Part shown: positions 52,187 to 59,182 of the stretch, one piece after another
Layout: each line of letters starts with the position of its first letter
Numbering within the stretch: the stretch's first letter is position 1
Notes under the pieces: generated by a model
Databases searched by the model: none
What the model saw: the letters and a program-made list of their open reading frames with translations, nothing else
What the model was told of the DNA's origin: nothing
From: JACVRW01 sp963837445
GTDB lineage: Bacteria; Actinomycetota; Thermoleophilia; Solirubrobacterales; Thermoleophilaceae
Assembly (NCBI GenBank): GCA_963837445.1
Contig: CAWINK010000001.1
Coordinates: 1-64,000, forward strand
DNA length: 64,000 nt
Reading direction: 5' to 3'
Made by a program: the position numbers and the translations under genes

Positions 52187-53649
52187 CAGCGTGCCGGCGG
52201 TATCGCCTGCCGGAAGCGAAAGCGGAAGTCGGGGTCCACCTGCTTCTTGATCTCGCGCAGGCGCTCGAGGTTGGACCCGTAGTACGCCCGCTGCCAATGC
52301 TCGAGCTGCGGATCGATGTAGTTCTGGTAGGCCTCGCCGGAGGCGTGCGGGCGCAGCGCACGCCATACCCCGTTGATCCAGCGCCTGCTCGCCCTGCCCG
52401 CGGCGCCGCCATTGAAGTAGGCGAGGTACTGGAGCGAGAAGAGCATGTCGCGGTGCACGAATGCCGTTGCGTCCGCGGCCGGCCGGTTGAGCGCCCCTCC
52501 GTATGCGTCCAGGAGCAGCGCGCCGGAGCCGAGCGACGGGTTGCGCTGGCGGCGCTCGATCCAGTCGATCATCGTCGCGCGCCCCCTCGGCCCGAGCCGC
52601 TTGTGGAAGTAGTCGGACTTCGCGAAGAAGCTCGACCGCGTGGATCTGTGGCACGCGGCGAAGCCGCCGTCGAGACAGCCGGCCCAGCGCAGGACCAGCG
52701 AGAAGTAGGTCGAGCTGCCGCTGCTGAGGCTCGCACCCGCCACGCGGGTCAGCGGCCCCACCAGCCTGCGCAGCTTTGCGAGGTCGCCGAAGTACTGCCC
52801 GACTGCGGCCACGCGCGGGGGGCCGGAGCCGCCGCTGGTGCCGAGCGAGAAGATCGAGGTGAGCGCGGGCGGCGCCTCGGGGGCGAAGCGCTGCCACGCC
52901 GCCAGCGCCTCCTCCGCCTGCGACCACGGCCACGAGACGCTGAACCACGACCCGTCCCGCGCCCGGTGGGTCCTCAGGGTCAGCGCCGTGACGATCCCGA
53001 AGTTGCCGCCGCCCCCGCCGCGGCAGGCCCAGTAGAGATCCTCGTTCGTGTGGGCATCCACGCGCCGGACGCGCCCGTCGGCGGTCACGATGCGCGCCGC
53101 CAGCAGGTTGTCGCTCGTGAGGCCGAGGCGGCGCCCGGCGAGGCCGTGCCCGCCGCCGAGCGCGAGGCCGCCGATGCCCACCGACGGGCACGAGCCGGAG
53201 GGGACCGTGAGCCCCCGGCGGGTGAGCGCGCGCTGCACGTCGATCAGCTGCGCGCCCGGACCGACCGTGGCCCGGCCGCCGGCCACCCTCACCCCCCTCA
53301 GCTTCGAGAGGTCGAGCACCACGCCGTCCCCGGTGCTCGAGTAGCCCGCGTAGCTGTGGCCCCCTGAACGGGCCACCACGCGCACGTCGAAGCGATCCGC
53401 CCAGCGCACGGCGGCCGCCACGTCGGCGGTGTTCTCCACATGCACCACGGCATCCGGCCGGAGACCCTCGAAGCGGCGGTTGTAGACGATCCGCGTGCTG
53501 TCGCGCGGGACGAGCACCCTCCCTCTGACCGCCGACCGGAGCTCCCGCAGCGCCCGCTTCGAGACGCCCGCCGCCTCCGGCGGCAGCCGCAGGAGGATCG
53601 CGCCGCCGGCCGTGCCTACGAGGAACTGGCGACGATCGAGCTCGGCCAT
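52186..53649 (-). CDS. Tat-exported berberine-bridge-type FAD oxidoreductase
   Basis: The 487-residue protein has a Tat-like N-terminus (DRRQFLVGTAGGAILLRL). The FAD_binding_4 domain has ARSGGHSYAGYS (His for covalent flavin) near residue 100 and SCPSVGIGGLALGGGHG, whose Cys could give the second covalent bond. A C-terminal BBE segment (YQNYIDPQLEHWQRAYYGSNLERLREIKKQVDP) is present. Such enzymes oxidise sugars or tailor natural products. ATG 53649 fits the signal peptide. It is four bases after the response regulator gene, in an operon with the MFS gene. Confidence 0.9.
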   Translation of the reverse strand: MAELDRRQFLVGTAGGAILLRLPPEAAGVSKRALRELRSAVRGRVLVPRDSTRIVYNRRFEGLRPDAVVHVENTADVAAAVRWADRFDVRVVARSGGHSYAGYSSTGDGVVLDLSKLRGVRVAGGRATVGPGAQLIDVQRALTRRGLTVPSGSCPSVGIGGLALGGGHGLAGRRLGLTSDNLLAARIVTADGRVRRVDAHTNEDLYWACRGGGGGNFGIVTALTLRTHRARDGSWFSVSWPWSQAEEALAAWQRFAPEAPPALTSIFSLGTSGGSGPPRVAAVGQYFGDLAKLRRLVGPLTRVAGASLSSGSSTYFSLVLRWAGCLDGGFAACHRSTRSSFFAKSDYFHKRLGPRGRATMIDWIERRQRNPSLGSGALLLDAYGGALNRPAADATAFVHRDMLFSLQYLAYFNGGAAGRASRRWINGVWRALRPHASGEAYQNYIDPQLEHWQRAYYGSNLERLREIKKQVDPDFRFRFRQAIPPAR

Positions 53650-53653
53650 CCGG

Positions 53654-54280
53654 TCATTCCAGCAGACCCCTGCGCATGGCCTCCGCCACCGCCGCAGCAC
53701 GCTCAGACACGCCGAGCTTCTCGTAGATGTGCTGCAGATGCGTCTTCACCGTCGCGGTGCTGAGGTGCAGCGTCGCCCCGATCTGCGGCGCGCTGAGCCC
53801 CTCGGCGATCAGTGTCAGGGTCTCGCGCTCGCGGACGCTCATCACCGGCCGGTCGTGCGGGGCGCGCAGCCTGATCTCCCCCGCGACACCCGCCTGGAGC
53901 TCGGGCGCCAGGACCGTCCTCCCTCGCGCCACGGCGGTGATGGCGTCGCACAGCTCGCGGGCATCGGCGTCCTTCGTGAGGTAGCCCGCCGCCCCCTCGG
54001 CAAGCGCGGCGTACACCTCGCCCGGCTCGGCCTGCGCGGCGATCAGCACCACGCGCGTGCGCAGGCCGTCCCGGGCCACGGCGTTCAGAACCTGCTTGCC
54101 CGACAGGCCCGCGAGCAGCCTGTCGACCACGGCCACGTCGGGCTCCTCGGCGCCTATGGCTGCGAGCGCCGCCCTGCCGTCGCCCACCTGTGCCACCAGC
54201 TCCAGCTCGGGCCGCTCGCGAATCGCGCGCGCCACCGCGTCTCTGTAGAGGGGCTGGCCGTCCGCAGCCAGAACGCGCAC
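53654..54280 (-). CDS. NarL/LuxR-type response regulator with degenerate receiver
   Basis: The 208-residue protein has a receiver domain (residues 1-120) and a LuxR-type HTH at the C-terminus (VMSVRERETLTLIAEGLSAPQIGATLHLSTATVKTHLQHIYEKLGV). The phospho-acceptor Asp53 is kept, but one acid of the usual Asp pair is Ala6. The conserved Thr/Ser is Ala81, while Lys103 is kept, so phosphorylation may not work normally. No histidine kinase is adjacent. It heads the flavoprotein-MFS unit, 76 bases after the ArsR-type regulator gene. Confidence 0.9.
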   Translation of the reverse strand: MRVLAADGQPLYRDAVARAIRERPELELVAQVGDGRAALAAIGAEEPDVAVVDRLLAGLSGKQVLNAVARDGLRTRVVLIAAQAEPGEVYAALAEGAAGYLTKDADARELCDAITAVARGRTVLAPELQAGVAGEIRLRAPHDRPVMSVRERETLTLIAEGLSAPQIGATLHLSTATVKTHLQHIYEKLGVSERAAAVAEAMRRGLLE

Positions 54281-54356
54281 CCGCCGTCCTGGCCTAGCAC
54301 GAAGTCCCTCACTGGGAAAGATTCATGAGTTGTACCAGTCAGCGGACCCGTTTGCT

Positions 54357-54950
54357 CTAAGACTCCTGAGCATGATCGTCGGGCGGGGACTCGAACTGCA
54401 TCGCCACGAGCCGCGTGGGGATGCCCTCCTCCCCGGATTTCTTCAGGCGCCCGACGCTTCGCGACTCGATCTTCTCCGCCTCGGCGAGCACACCCTCGAG
54501 CAGCTTCACGAGCTCGTGCCAGCCCTCGCCGTCGAGCGTCATCGGGCTATGCGAGAGGTGCCGGTCGGTGCGCGCCTCGAACGTGCCGGCCTTGATCGCG
54601 TCAGACACGTCCTCCCAGATGATCTGAAGCGCGGAGTCCGAGATGCTCTGGCGGCCCGACTTGGGCAGCCGCTTCCAGTCCCGGTCGCTGAAGAAAGGGC
54701 GCACGAGCGCCCTGTAGTAGTGCTCGATCGCTCCCCGGCGCTGCGCCGTGTCGACGAGCTCGATGCAGTCCAGATCAAGGAGCGCGCGCACGTGATAGCT
54801 CACGTTCGGCAGGCGCTCGTGGATCGTCTCGGCGATCTCGTTCGGGCTCGCGGTCCGCTCGTTCAGGATCGCGAGGATCCGCGCGCGCATCGGGTGGGAG
54901 AGCGCCTTGGCGATCCGCGGATCGACGAGATCAAGCGTCGTGCGGGCCAT
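54357..54950 (-). CDS. ArsR-type winged-helix regulator
   Basis: The 197-residue protein has a helix-turn-helix typical of ArsR/GntR-like winged helices: PRIAKALSHPMRARILAILNERTASPNEIAETIHERLPNVSYHVRALLDLDCIELVD. About 120 residues of ligand-binding or dimerisation region follow. No metal-site cysteines are seen. Its start is only 23 bases from the divergent methyltransferase start, so it very likely controls the RiPP-like operon as well as itself. Confidence 0.85.
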   Translation of the reverse strand: MARTTLDLVDPRIAKALSHPMRARILAILNERTASPNEIAETIHERLPNVSYHVRALLDLDCIELVDTAQRRGAIEHYYRALVRPFFSDRDWKRLPKSGRQSISDSALQIIWEDVSDAIKAGTFEARTDRHLSHSPMTLDGEGWHELVKLLEGVLAEAEKIESRSVGRLKKSGEEGIPTRLVAMQFESPPDDHAQES

Positions 54951-54973
54951 GTGGCGACCTTAATCGAAAGCTG

Positions 54974-55771
54974 ATGGTCACGACAGTGCGATCCGCCCGC
55001 TGCGAGTACGACGCGTTCGCGCCGTACTACGACGCGTTCACGGCGGGCTCCGACTACGGCGCATGGACGCGCGAGCTGCTCGGCGTGGCCGCCCGGCACG
55101 GTGTGCGCGGCGGCACGCTCCTCGATCTCGCCTGCGGCACCGGAAAGAGCTTTGCCGGCTTCCTCGAGCACGGCTATCGCGTGACCGGCTGCGACTCCTC
55201 GAGCGCGATGCTGGCCGAGGCCGCATGCCGGGCCCCGGCCACGATGCTCGTGCAGGCCGACCTCCGCGCGCTGCCGGCGCTCGGCCGCTTCGACCTGGTC
55301 ACCTGCTTCGACGACTCGCTCAACTACATGCTTGACGAGGCCGGGCTCGCCGCCGCCTTCGCCGGCATCGAGCGGAACCTGGACAGCGCCGGCCTCGCGC
55401 TGTTCGACCTCAACTCGCTCCTGGCGTATCGCACGACCTTTGCGAGCCACGCGCTCAGCGAACGCGACGGGATCGTGTTCGCCTGGCAGGGATCGTCGGC
55501 GCCCGACGCCGCGCCGGGATGCGCCGCCGAGGCGACGATCGACGTCTTCGCCCCGGCTCGGGACGGTCGCTACGGCCGTGTCACGACCCGGCACCGGCAG
55601 CGGCACTTCCCGCGCGAGCGCGTGACCCGGCTGCTCGCCGACGCCGGGCTCGAGTGCCTGGCCGTTCACGGGGTCCTCCACGACTGCTCACTGGTCGAGC
55701 CCGCCCTCGAGACCGAGCACATGAAGCTGCTCTACACCGCGAGACGCGCGAAAGGAGGTGATGCCCAGTGA
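54974..55771 (+). CDS. Class I SAM-dependent methyltransferase of the RiPP-like locus
   Basis: The 265-residue enzyme has YDAFAPYYDAF at the N-terminus, the SAM motif LLDLACGTGKSFAGFL at residues 49-64, GCDSSSAMLAEA, and a final catalytic half rich in strands. It would methylate a small molecule or peptide. Its final codons (GGDAQ) lie over the strong Shine-Dalgarno (55751-55762) of the following 20-codon peptide gene, and its TGA overlaps the GTG of that gene (GTGA). It may methylate the modified peptide. Divergent from the ArsR-type gene. Confidence 0.9.
   Translation: MVTTVRSARCEYDAFAPYYDAFTAGSDYGAWTRELLGVAARHGVRGGTLLDLACGTGKSFAGFLEHGYRVTGCDSSSAMLAEAACRAPATMLVQADLRALPALGRFDLVTCFDDSLNYMLDEAGLAAAFAGIERNLDSAGLALFDLNSLLAYRTTFASHALSERDGIVFAWQGSSAPDAAPGCAAEATIDVFAPARDGRYGRVTTRHRQRHFPRERVTRLLADAGLECLAVHGVLHDCSLVEPALETEHMKLLYTARRAKGGDAQ
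55751..55762 (+). promoter_or_regulatory. Perfect 12-base Shine-Dalgarno for the peptide gene
   Basis: AAAGGAGGTGAT is a full complement of the 3' end of 16S rRNA and ends five bases before the GTG at 55768. It is the strongest ribosome site I saw in the window and lies inside the methyltransferase coding sequence. It selects the start of the tiny peptide gene and predicts very high translation of it. Confidence 0.85.
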
Positions 55772-55830
55772 CGATCCAGAAGACCGACAAGCCGGTTCTG
55801 CCGACTCTGTCAATCACGAAGATCGGCTGA
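55768..55830 (+). CDS. 20-residue RiPP-like precursor peptide
   Basis: The frame of 20 codons reads MTIQKTDKPV followed by LPTLSITKIG and ends TGA. The GTG overlaps the methyltransferase stop. A perfect 12-base Shine-Dalgarno precedes it and a strong hairpin (55841-55878) follows it. This setting matches precursor genes of RiPPs such as microcin C, where a tiny peptide gene is followed by a stem-loop and an E1-like adenylating enzyme. It has no Cys; Thr (4), Ser (1) and Lys (3) are available for modification, and the C-terminus is Gly. It is far below gene-finder size limits. The identification rests on context, not homology. Confidence 0.75.
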   Translation: MTIQKTDKPVLPTLSITKIG

Positions 55831-55840
55831 TGGGCACCGC

Positions 55841-55878
55841 GGCTCGGCCCGGTGCCGCCTCCGGCGCCGGGCCGAGCC
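55841..55878 (+). terminator. 17-bp stem-loop between peptide gene and E1-like gene
   Basis: GGCTCGGCCCGG at 55841-55852 pairs exactly with CCGGGCCGAGCC at 55867-55878. The stem continues inward with TGCCG/CGGCG (one G-U pair) to a four-base loop CCTC. No T-tract follows, so it is more likely an attenuator or mRNA-stabilising hairpin than a full terminator. It would leave more peptide mRNA than enzyme mRNA. Confidence 0.75.
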
Positions 55879-55898
55879 CAGCTTCCGGAGGTACCAAC

Positions 55899-56966
55899 TT
55901 GGAGAGACCGCGCCTCAAGCGCACCGCCGAGCTCGTGAGCACCGACGCCGGCGACATCTACATCCTGCGCCCGACCGACGACTCGGACCTGCGGATCGAG
56001 CAGCCCGATGCGGTCGCCCGCTCGCTGCTCGCCGCGCTCGACGGGACGCGAACAGCCGACGAGCTCGAGCGTGAATTCGGCGCGGAGCGGGCGCGCGACA
56101 CGCTCGGCCAGCTGTCCGAGCTCGGCCTGCTCGACGACGCGGCGGACGACGCGCGCCTGGACGCGCGCGACGCCCTGCGCTACGACCGCCAGCTGCGCTA
56201 CTTCAGCGATGTCTCGAGCGGTGAGCTGCCGCCGTCCGAGTATCAGCGGCGCCTGCGCGACGCCCGCGTGCTGATCCTCGGGGTGGGCGGGCTCGGCACG
56301 TGGGCCTCGTACGCGCTCCTGTGCTGCGGAGTCGGCGAGCTCGTGCTGCTCGACGGCGACCGGGTGGAGGAGAGCAACTTCAATCGCCAGGTCCTGTACC
56401 GCGAGCGCGACGTCGGCCGTCCCAAGGCCGAGGCGGCCGCGCAGGCGCTCGCCGAGTTCGACTCGAGCTGCCGGCTCACGGCGGTGACACGCCGGCTCGA
56501 GAGCGTGGACGCCGTGCGAGCGGCGGCCGAGGGCGTCGACTTCGTGGTGAACGGCGCCGACTGGCCCGCCCACGACATCGAGCGCTGGGTGAACGCCGCG
56601 TGCTTCGACGTCGGCGTGCCCTTCATCACGATGAGCCACTCACCGCCGGTCGCTCGCGTGGGCCCGCTGTACGTGCCTGGCACCACCGGCTGCTTCGCTT
56701 GCCAGGAGCGGACCTACCGGGAGGGGTTCCCGCTCTATGACGAGCTCGTGGACCAGCGCCGCGGGCGGGCGTCCGAGGCGGCCACGCTCGGCCCGGTCTG
56801 CGCATTCATCGGCGGGCAGGTGGCCCTCGAGACGCTCCACCATCTGACGGGGCTGTTCCCGCCCGCATCGCTCGGCATGGCATACGTCTATGACCTGAGG
56901 ACGATGGAGGTGAGCCGCGAGCCGGTCCCGCGCGTGGCGGACTGCGAGGTCTGCGGGGTCGGCTAG
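55899..56966 (+). CDS. RRE-containing E1-like (ThiF/MccB-type) adenylating enzyme
   Basis: From TTG 55899 (GGAGG seven bases upstream) the protein has 355 residues; the frame is open back to ATG 55830, but that part is low-complexity. Residues 1-88 form a PqqD-like RiPP recognition element (RPRLKRTAELVSTDAGDIYILRP...SLLAALDGTRTADELEREFG...LSELGLLDD). Residues 95-355 are an E1 fold: GVGGLG at 128-133, LDGDRVEESNFNRQVLY at 151-167, Lys176, and a zinc site Cys265-x-x-Cys268 with Cys349-x-x-Cys352. No catalytic thiol of ubiquitin E1s is obvious. It should adenylate the peptide's C-terminal carboxylate or a side chain. Relatives are MccB and PaaA-type enzymes. Confidence 0.9.
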   Translation: MERPRLKRTAELVSTDAGDIYILRPTDDSDLRIEQPDAVARSLLAALDGTRTADELEREFGAERARDTLGQLSELGLLDDAADDARLDARDALRYDRQLRYFSDVSSGELPPSEYQRRLRDARVLILGVGGLGTWASYALLCCGVGELVLLDGDRVEESNFNRQVLYRERDVGRPKAEAAAQALAEFDSSCRLTAVTRRLESVDAVRAAAEGVDFVVNGADWPAHDIERWVNAACFDVGVPFITMSHSPPVARVGPLYVPGTTGCFACQERTYREGFPLYDELVDQRRGRASEAATLGPVCAFIGGQVALETLHHLTGLFPPASLGMAYVYDLRTMEVSREPVPRVADCEVCGVG

Positions 56967-57285
56967 CGCCCGGGCCCCGCGCGGTCGGCACGCGACCCGC
57001 CCCGCGCGGCACTTGTGCCACATGCATTGGCCGGTGCACGCCTCGGGCCCGAAGCACGGGACGCGGTCGCGTGTGAGGCCAAGTCCGCCACGCGCCCGTT
57101 TCGCCCCGCCGTTCCGTCCGCGAACGAACGTATGTTCGTTGGCAACAGATAAGCGCCCCGGCGACGCGACCACGTCCCGGGGCATGGCACCGAAGACAGA
57201 GCTTCGGCGCATCAACACGATACGCCCCCGCGCAACCGGCAAATCCGGTCTGCCTCCGCGTGCCTCGAACGACAGGGGGTTGGGG
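56967..57285. other. 319-base intergenic region with LexA-like site
   Basis: No protein gene is supported between the E1-like gene and ATG 57286. The frame is open through part of it, but the codons are Arg/Pro-rich and unconvincing. It contains the dyad at 57123-57140 (separate entry). A candidate -10 (CAGATAAG) lies about 57146-57153. An intrinsic terminator for the RiPP-like operon is not obvious. Confidence 0.45.
57123..57140. promoter_or_regulatory. LexA (SOS)-like box within 7-bp-arm dyad
   Basis: AACGAAC-GTAT-GTTCGTT is a perfect dyad. Its core CGAAC-GTAT-GTTCG (57125-57138) fits the Gram-positive/actinobacterial SOS box CGAAC-N4-GTTCG. The site lies 146 bases before ATG 57286 and suggests damage-inducible control of that gene or of an unrecognised transcript. 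Confidence 0.6.
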
Positions 57286-57747
57286 ATGGCGCGCGTATCG
57301 GTGGAGGTTCCCGCGGAGCTCGTGGGTCGGGTGCGCGAGACGGTGCTGCTGCTCTACGAGGCCACCGCCGAGTCGCTGCACCTCTCGCTGAGGGCGCACT
57401 CGGAGGGGCGCGGCTCACTCGAGGAGGTGCGGGCCCACCGGGCTCGGCTGGCGCAGCTCGACGCGCTGGCGGGCAGTCTCGGCTGGGAGGGCGGCTCGGG
57501 TCTCGGTGGGCGGAGCACCGCGCCCTCCGGGCCGCGGCAGCTGAGCGCCCCAGTGGCACTGCTTCACGACGCCTTCTACGGGGCGCTGATCGACGCGGGC
57601 GAGCGGATGGCGGTCACGACTGACCGGGCCTGGCGCGCCGAGCTGCCGTTGGAGCATGTTCAGCACGCCGCGGCCGAGGTGCTGGCCCTACACCAGCTGC
57701 TGCGCTTGATTGAGCCGCCCTCGTGCCCGCGCGAATCACGTCCATGA
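57286..57747 (+). CDS. Helical protein of unknown function, possibly SOS-controlled
   Basis: The 153-residue protein begins MARVSVEVPAELVGRVRETVLLLYEATAESLHLSLRAH and is helical with a glycine-rich loop around residues 64-85. A second helical part follows, ending AEVLALHQLLRLIEPPSCPRESRP. A G-rich stretch (AGGGGGTTGGGG) precedes ATG 57286. No family is recognised. Its last 134 bases overlap the end of the convergent TetR gene. A LexA-like box is upstream. Confidence 0.65.
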   Translation: MARVSVEVPAELVGRVRETVLLLYEATAESLHLSLRAHSEGRGSLEEVRAHRARLAQLDALAGSLGWEGGSGLGGRSTAPSGPRQLSAPVALLHDAFYGALIDAGERMAVTTDRAWRAELPLEHVQHAAAEVLALHQLLRLIEPPSCPRESRP

Positions 57748-58285
57748 TGGCTTCAGTCACAACCGCCTGGGGCACCTCACGGTTCTCGTACCACCAGGCC
57801 GCGAACGTCCGGATGGCCGTTGCCGTCAGGCCCACGGCCGCCCGCTCGACGCGAAGCTTCTCGGACCCTGCCAGAAGCTCCCCGAGCGCCTGTTCGCGCT
57901 CCGCCGCGAGCCGCTCGTGCACTGCGATCAGCGCGGGCTCGGCCGGCGGATCGCGGAGGAGTAGCCGCCAGGCCGCGGGCCGCTCCGCGAAGAAGCTCAG
58001 ATAGGCGTCGAGCCCGGCTTGAAGGCGAGGCTCGTCCGGATCGCTCGGCAGGGCGCTTGCGACATGCGCCAACAGGTCGCGCGTCTGGGTCTCAGCGATC
58101 GCCTCGAAGAGGCCCGCCTTCGAGCCGAAGTGGTGATACAGCACGGATTTCGCGATTCCGGCGCGCTCGCCGATCTCCGCGATCGACGCTGCGTGGTAGC
58201 CGCGCTCCCCGAACAGGTCGAGCCCTGCCTCCAACACCCGCTCCCGGCCTGGCTCGTCGGGGCGCAGCTTCGCGCGGCGTGGCAT
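57614..58285 (-). CDS. TetR-family transcriptional regulator
   Basis: The 223-residue protein has a TetR HTH: RERVLEAGLDLFGERGYHAASIAEIGERAGIAKSVLYHHFGSKAGLFEAI. A helical ligand-binding domain follows, up to about residue 185. The last 35 residues (Ala/Pro/Arg-rich, GVGPAPRPRRAEHAP) run over the convergent gene and are probably an unconserved tail. It is divergent from the SDR gene with 81 bases between starts, which contain two near-identical inverted operators; it should repress both genes. Confidence 0.9.
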   Translation of the reverse strand: MPRRAKLRPDEPGRERVLEAGLDLFGERGYHAASIAEIGERAGIAKSVLYHHFGSKAGLFEAIAETQTRDLLAHVASALPSDPDEPRLQAGLDAYLSFFAERPAAWRLLLRDPPAEPALIAVHERLAAEREQALGELLAGSEKLRVERAAVGLTATAIRTFAAWWYENREVPQAVVTEAIMDVIRAGTRAAQSSAAAGVGPAPRPRRAEHAPTAARRARPGQS

Positions 58286-58297
58286 TCCAACACCCTA

Positions 58298-58348
58298 TTA
58301 GACCGAGCGGTCGAAACCTTGATAGGTTGTTTCGACCGAACGGTCTAA
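58298..58348. promoter_or_regulatory. Two inverted TetR-type operators
   Basis: TTAGACCGAGCGGTCGAAAC (58298-58317) and GTTTCGACCGAACGGTCTAA (58329-58348) are reverse complements except for the two central bases. Each contains the dyad GACCG-N2-CGGTC. An 11-base spacer separates them. They fill the divergent region of the TetR and SDR genes and are almost certainly the regulator's binding sites. Confidence 0.8.
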
Positions 58349-58366
58349 TCGACGGGGAGATGGAAA

Positions 58367-59182
58367 GTGCTTGAGGAACGAGTGAGGAGCATGCTGCTCA
58401 CCGGAGCGTCCGGCGAGATTGGCGGCGAGGTGGCAAGGCGGCTCGCCGCCAATGGCGCCAAGCTGGTCCTGACCGGCCGACGGACGGCGAGCCTCGACCA
58501 ACTCGCAACCGAGATCGAAGCAGCCGGTGGCGCACCCCCGCTGGTGCTGCCATGTGACCTGGGCCGTCCCGGCGCCGCCGCAGCGCTGGCGAGGCGCGCG
58601 CTCGACGAGGTCGGTCACGTGGATGTGCTGATCAACAACGCCGGCGCGAGCATCCAGGGGCTGAGCTGGGTGGTGGGTGACCGCGACAGGGCACGTGAGG
58701 TCTTCGAAACGAATCTCTGGAGCCCGCTTGCGCTGGTCACTGAACTCGCCCCGGCGATGATCGCGCGAGGAGGCGGCGCCGTGGTCAACGTGGGCTCGAT
58801 GGTCCAGGTGTCGCCGTTTCCTCATCTCGGAACCTACTCCGCGTCACGCGCGGCCCTTGCGCTTGCGAGCCAGGTACTCGACATGGAGCTCGGCCCGCGC
58901 GGCATCCGAGTTGTGGAGGTGGCGCTCGGCCCGATCGACACTCCGGCCTCGCGGGAGAACCGCGTGCTGGCCGGCGCCGACGCCTGGCTCGACGGGCGTC
59001 CTGGGCTGGGGAACGTGGCAGCCGCTGCCGCAGCGATCGCAGGAGCCGCGGAGGGCGACGCCAGCGGAGTCAGGTTCTATCCCCGCGTGTTGCGCTGGCC
59101 CCACCGACTGCCAGGCCTTGGCCGTCGCTACAGCCGCCGAGCGGCAAGGGAGGCCGACCTGCATGACGAGACGATCCGATGA
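58367..59182 (+). CDS. Short-chain dehydrogenase/reductase
   Basis: The 271-residue classical SDR has LLTGASGEIGGEVARRLA near residue 10, NNAG, VVNVGSM, the Tyr-x-x-x-(Arg) motif in YSASRAALALASQ, and PIDTP. The usual catalytic YxxxK reads YSASR, with Arg for Lys, which is uncommon and could weaken activity. GTG 58367 is the start, with GGGGAG about ten bases upstream. It is controlled by the divergent TetR gene and followed, with ATGA overlap, by the remains of an aldo/keto reductase gene. Confidence 0.88.
   Translation: MLEERVRSMLLTGASGEIGGEVARRLAANGAKLVLTGRRTASLDQLATEIEAAGGAPPLVLPCDLGRPGAAAALARRALDEVGHVDVLINNAGASIQGLSWVVGDRDRAREVFETNLWSPLALVTELAPAMIARGGGAVVNVGSMVQVSPFPHLGTYSASRAALALASQVLDMELGPRGIRVVEVALGPIDTPASRENRVLAGADAWLDGRPGLGNVAAAAAAIAGAAEGDASGVRFYPRVLRWPHRLPGLGRRYSRRAAREADLHDETIR

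Noticed and set aside
50933..53191. 752-residue MFS fusion
   Set aside because: Residues before Met at 52186 are out-of-frame sequence of the flavoprotein gene; the MFS family start is at 52186.
55841..55878. Ordinary Rho-independent terminator
   Set aside because: The stem is strong but no T-tract follows and the E1-like gene lies directly downstream.
55758..55898. E1-like protein starting at 55758 or 55830
   Set aside because: The extra N-terminus is Gly/Ala/Pro low-complexity encoded by the hairpin; TTG 55899 has GGAGG at ideal distance and begins the RRE domain.
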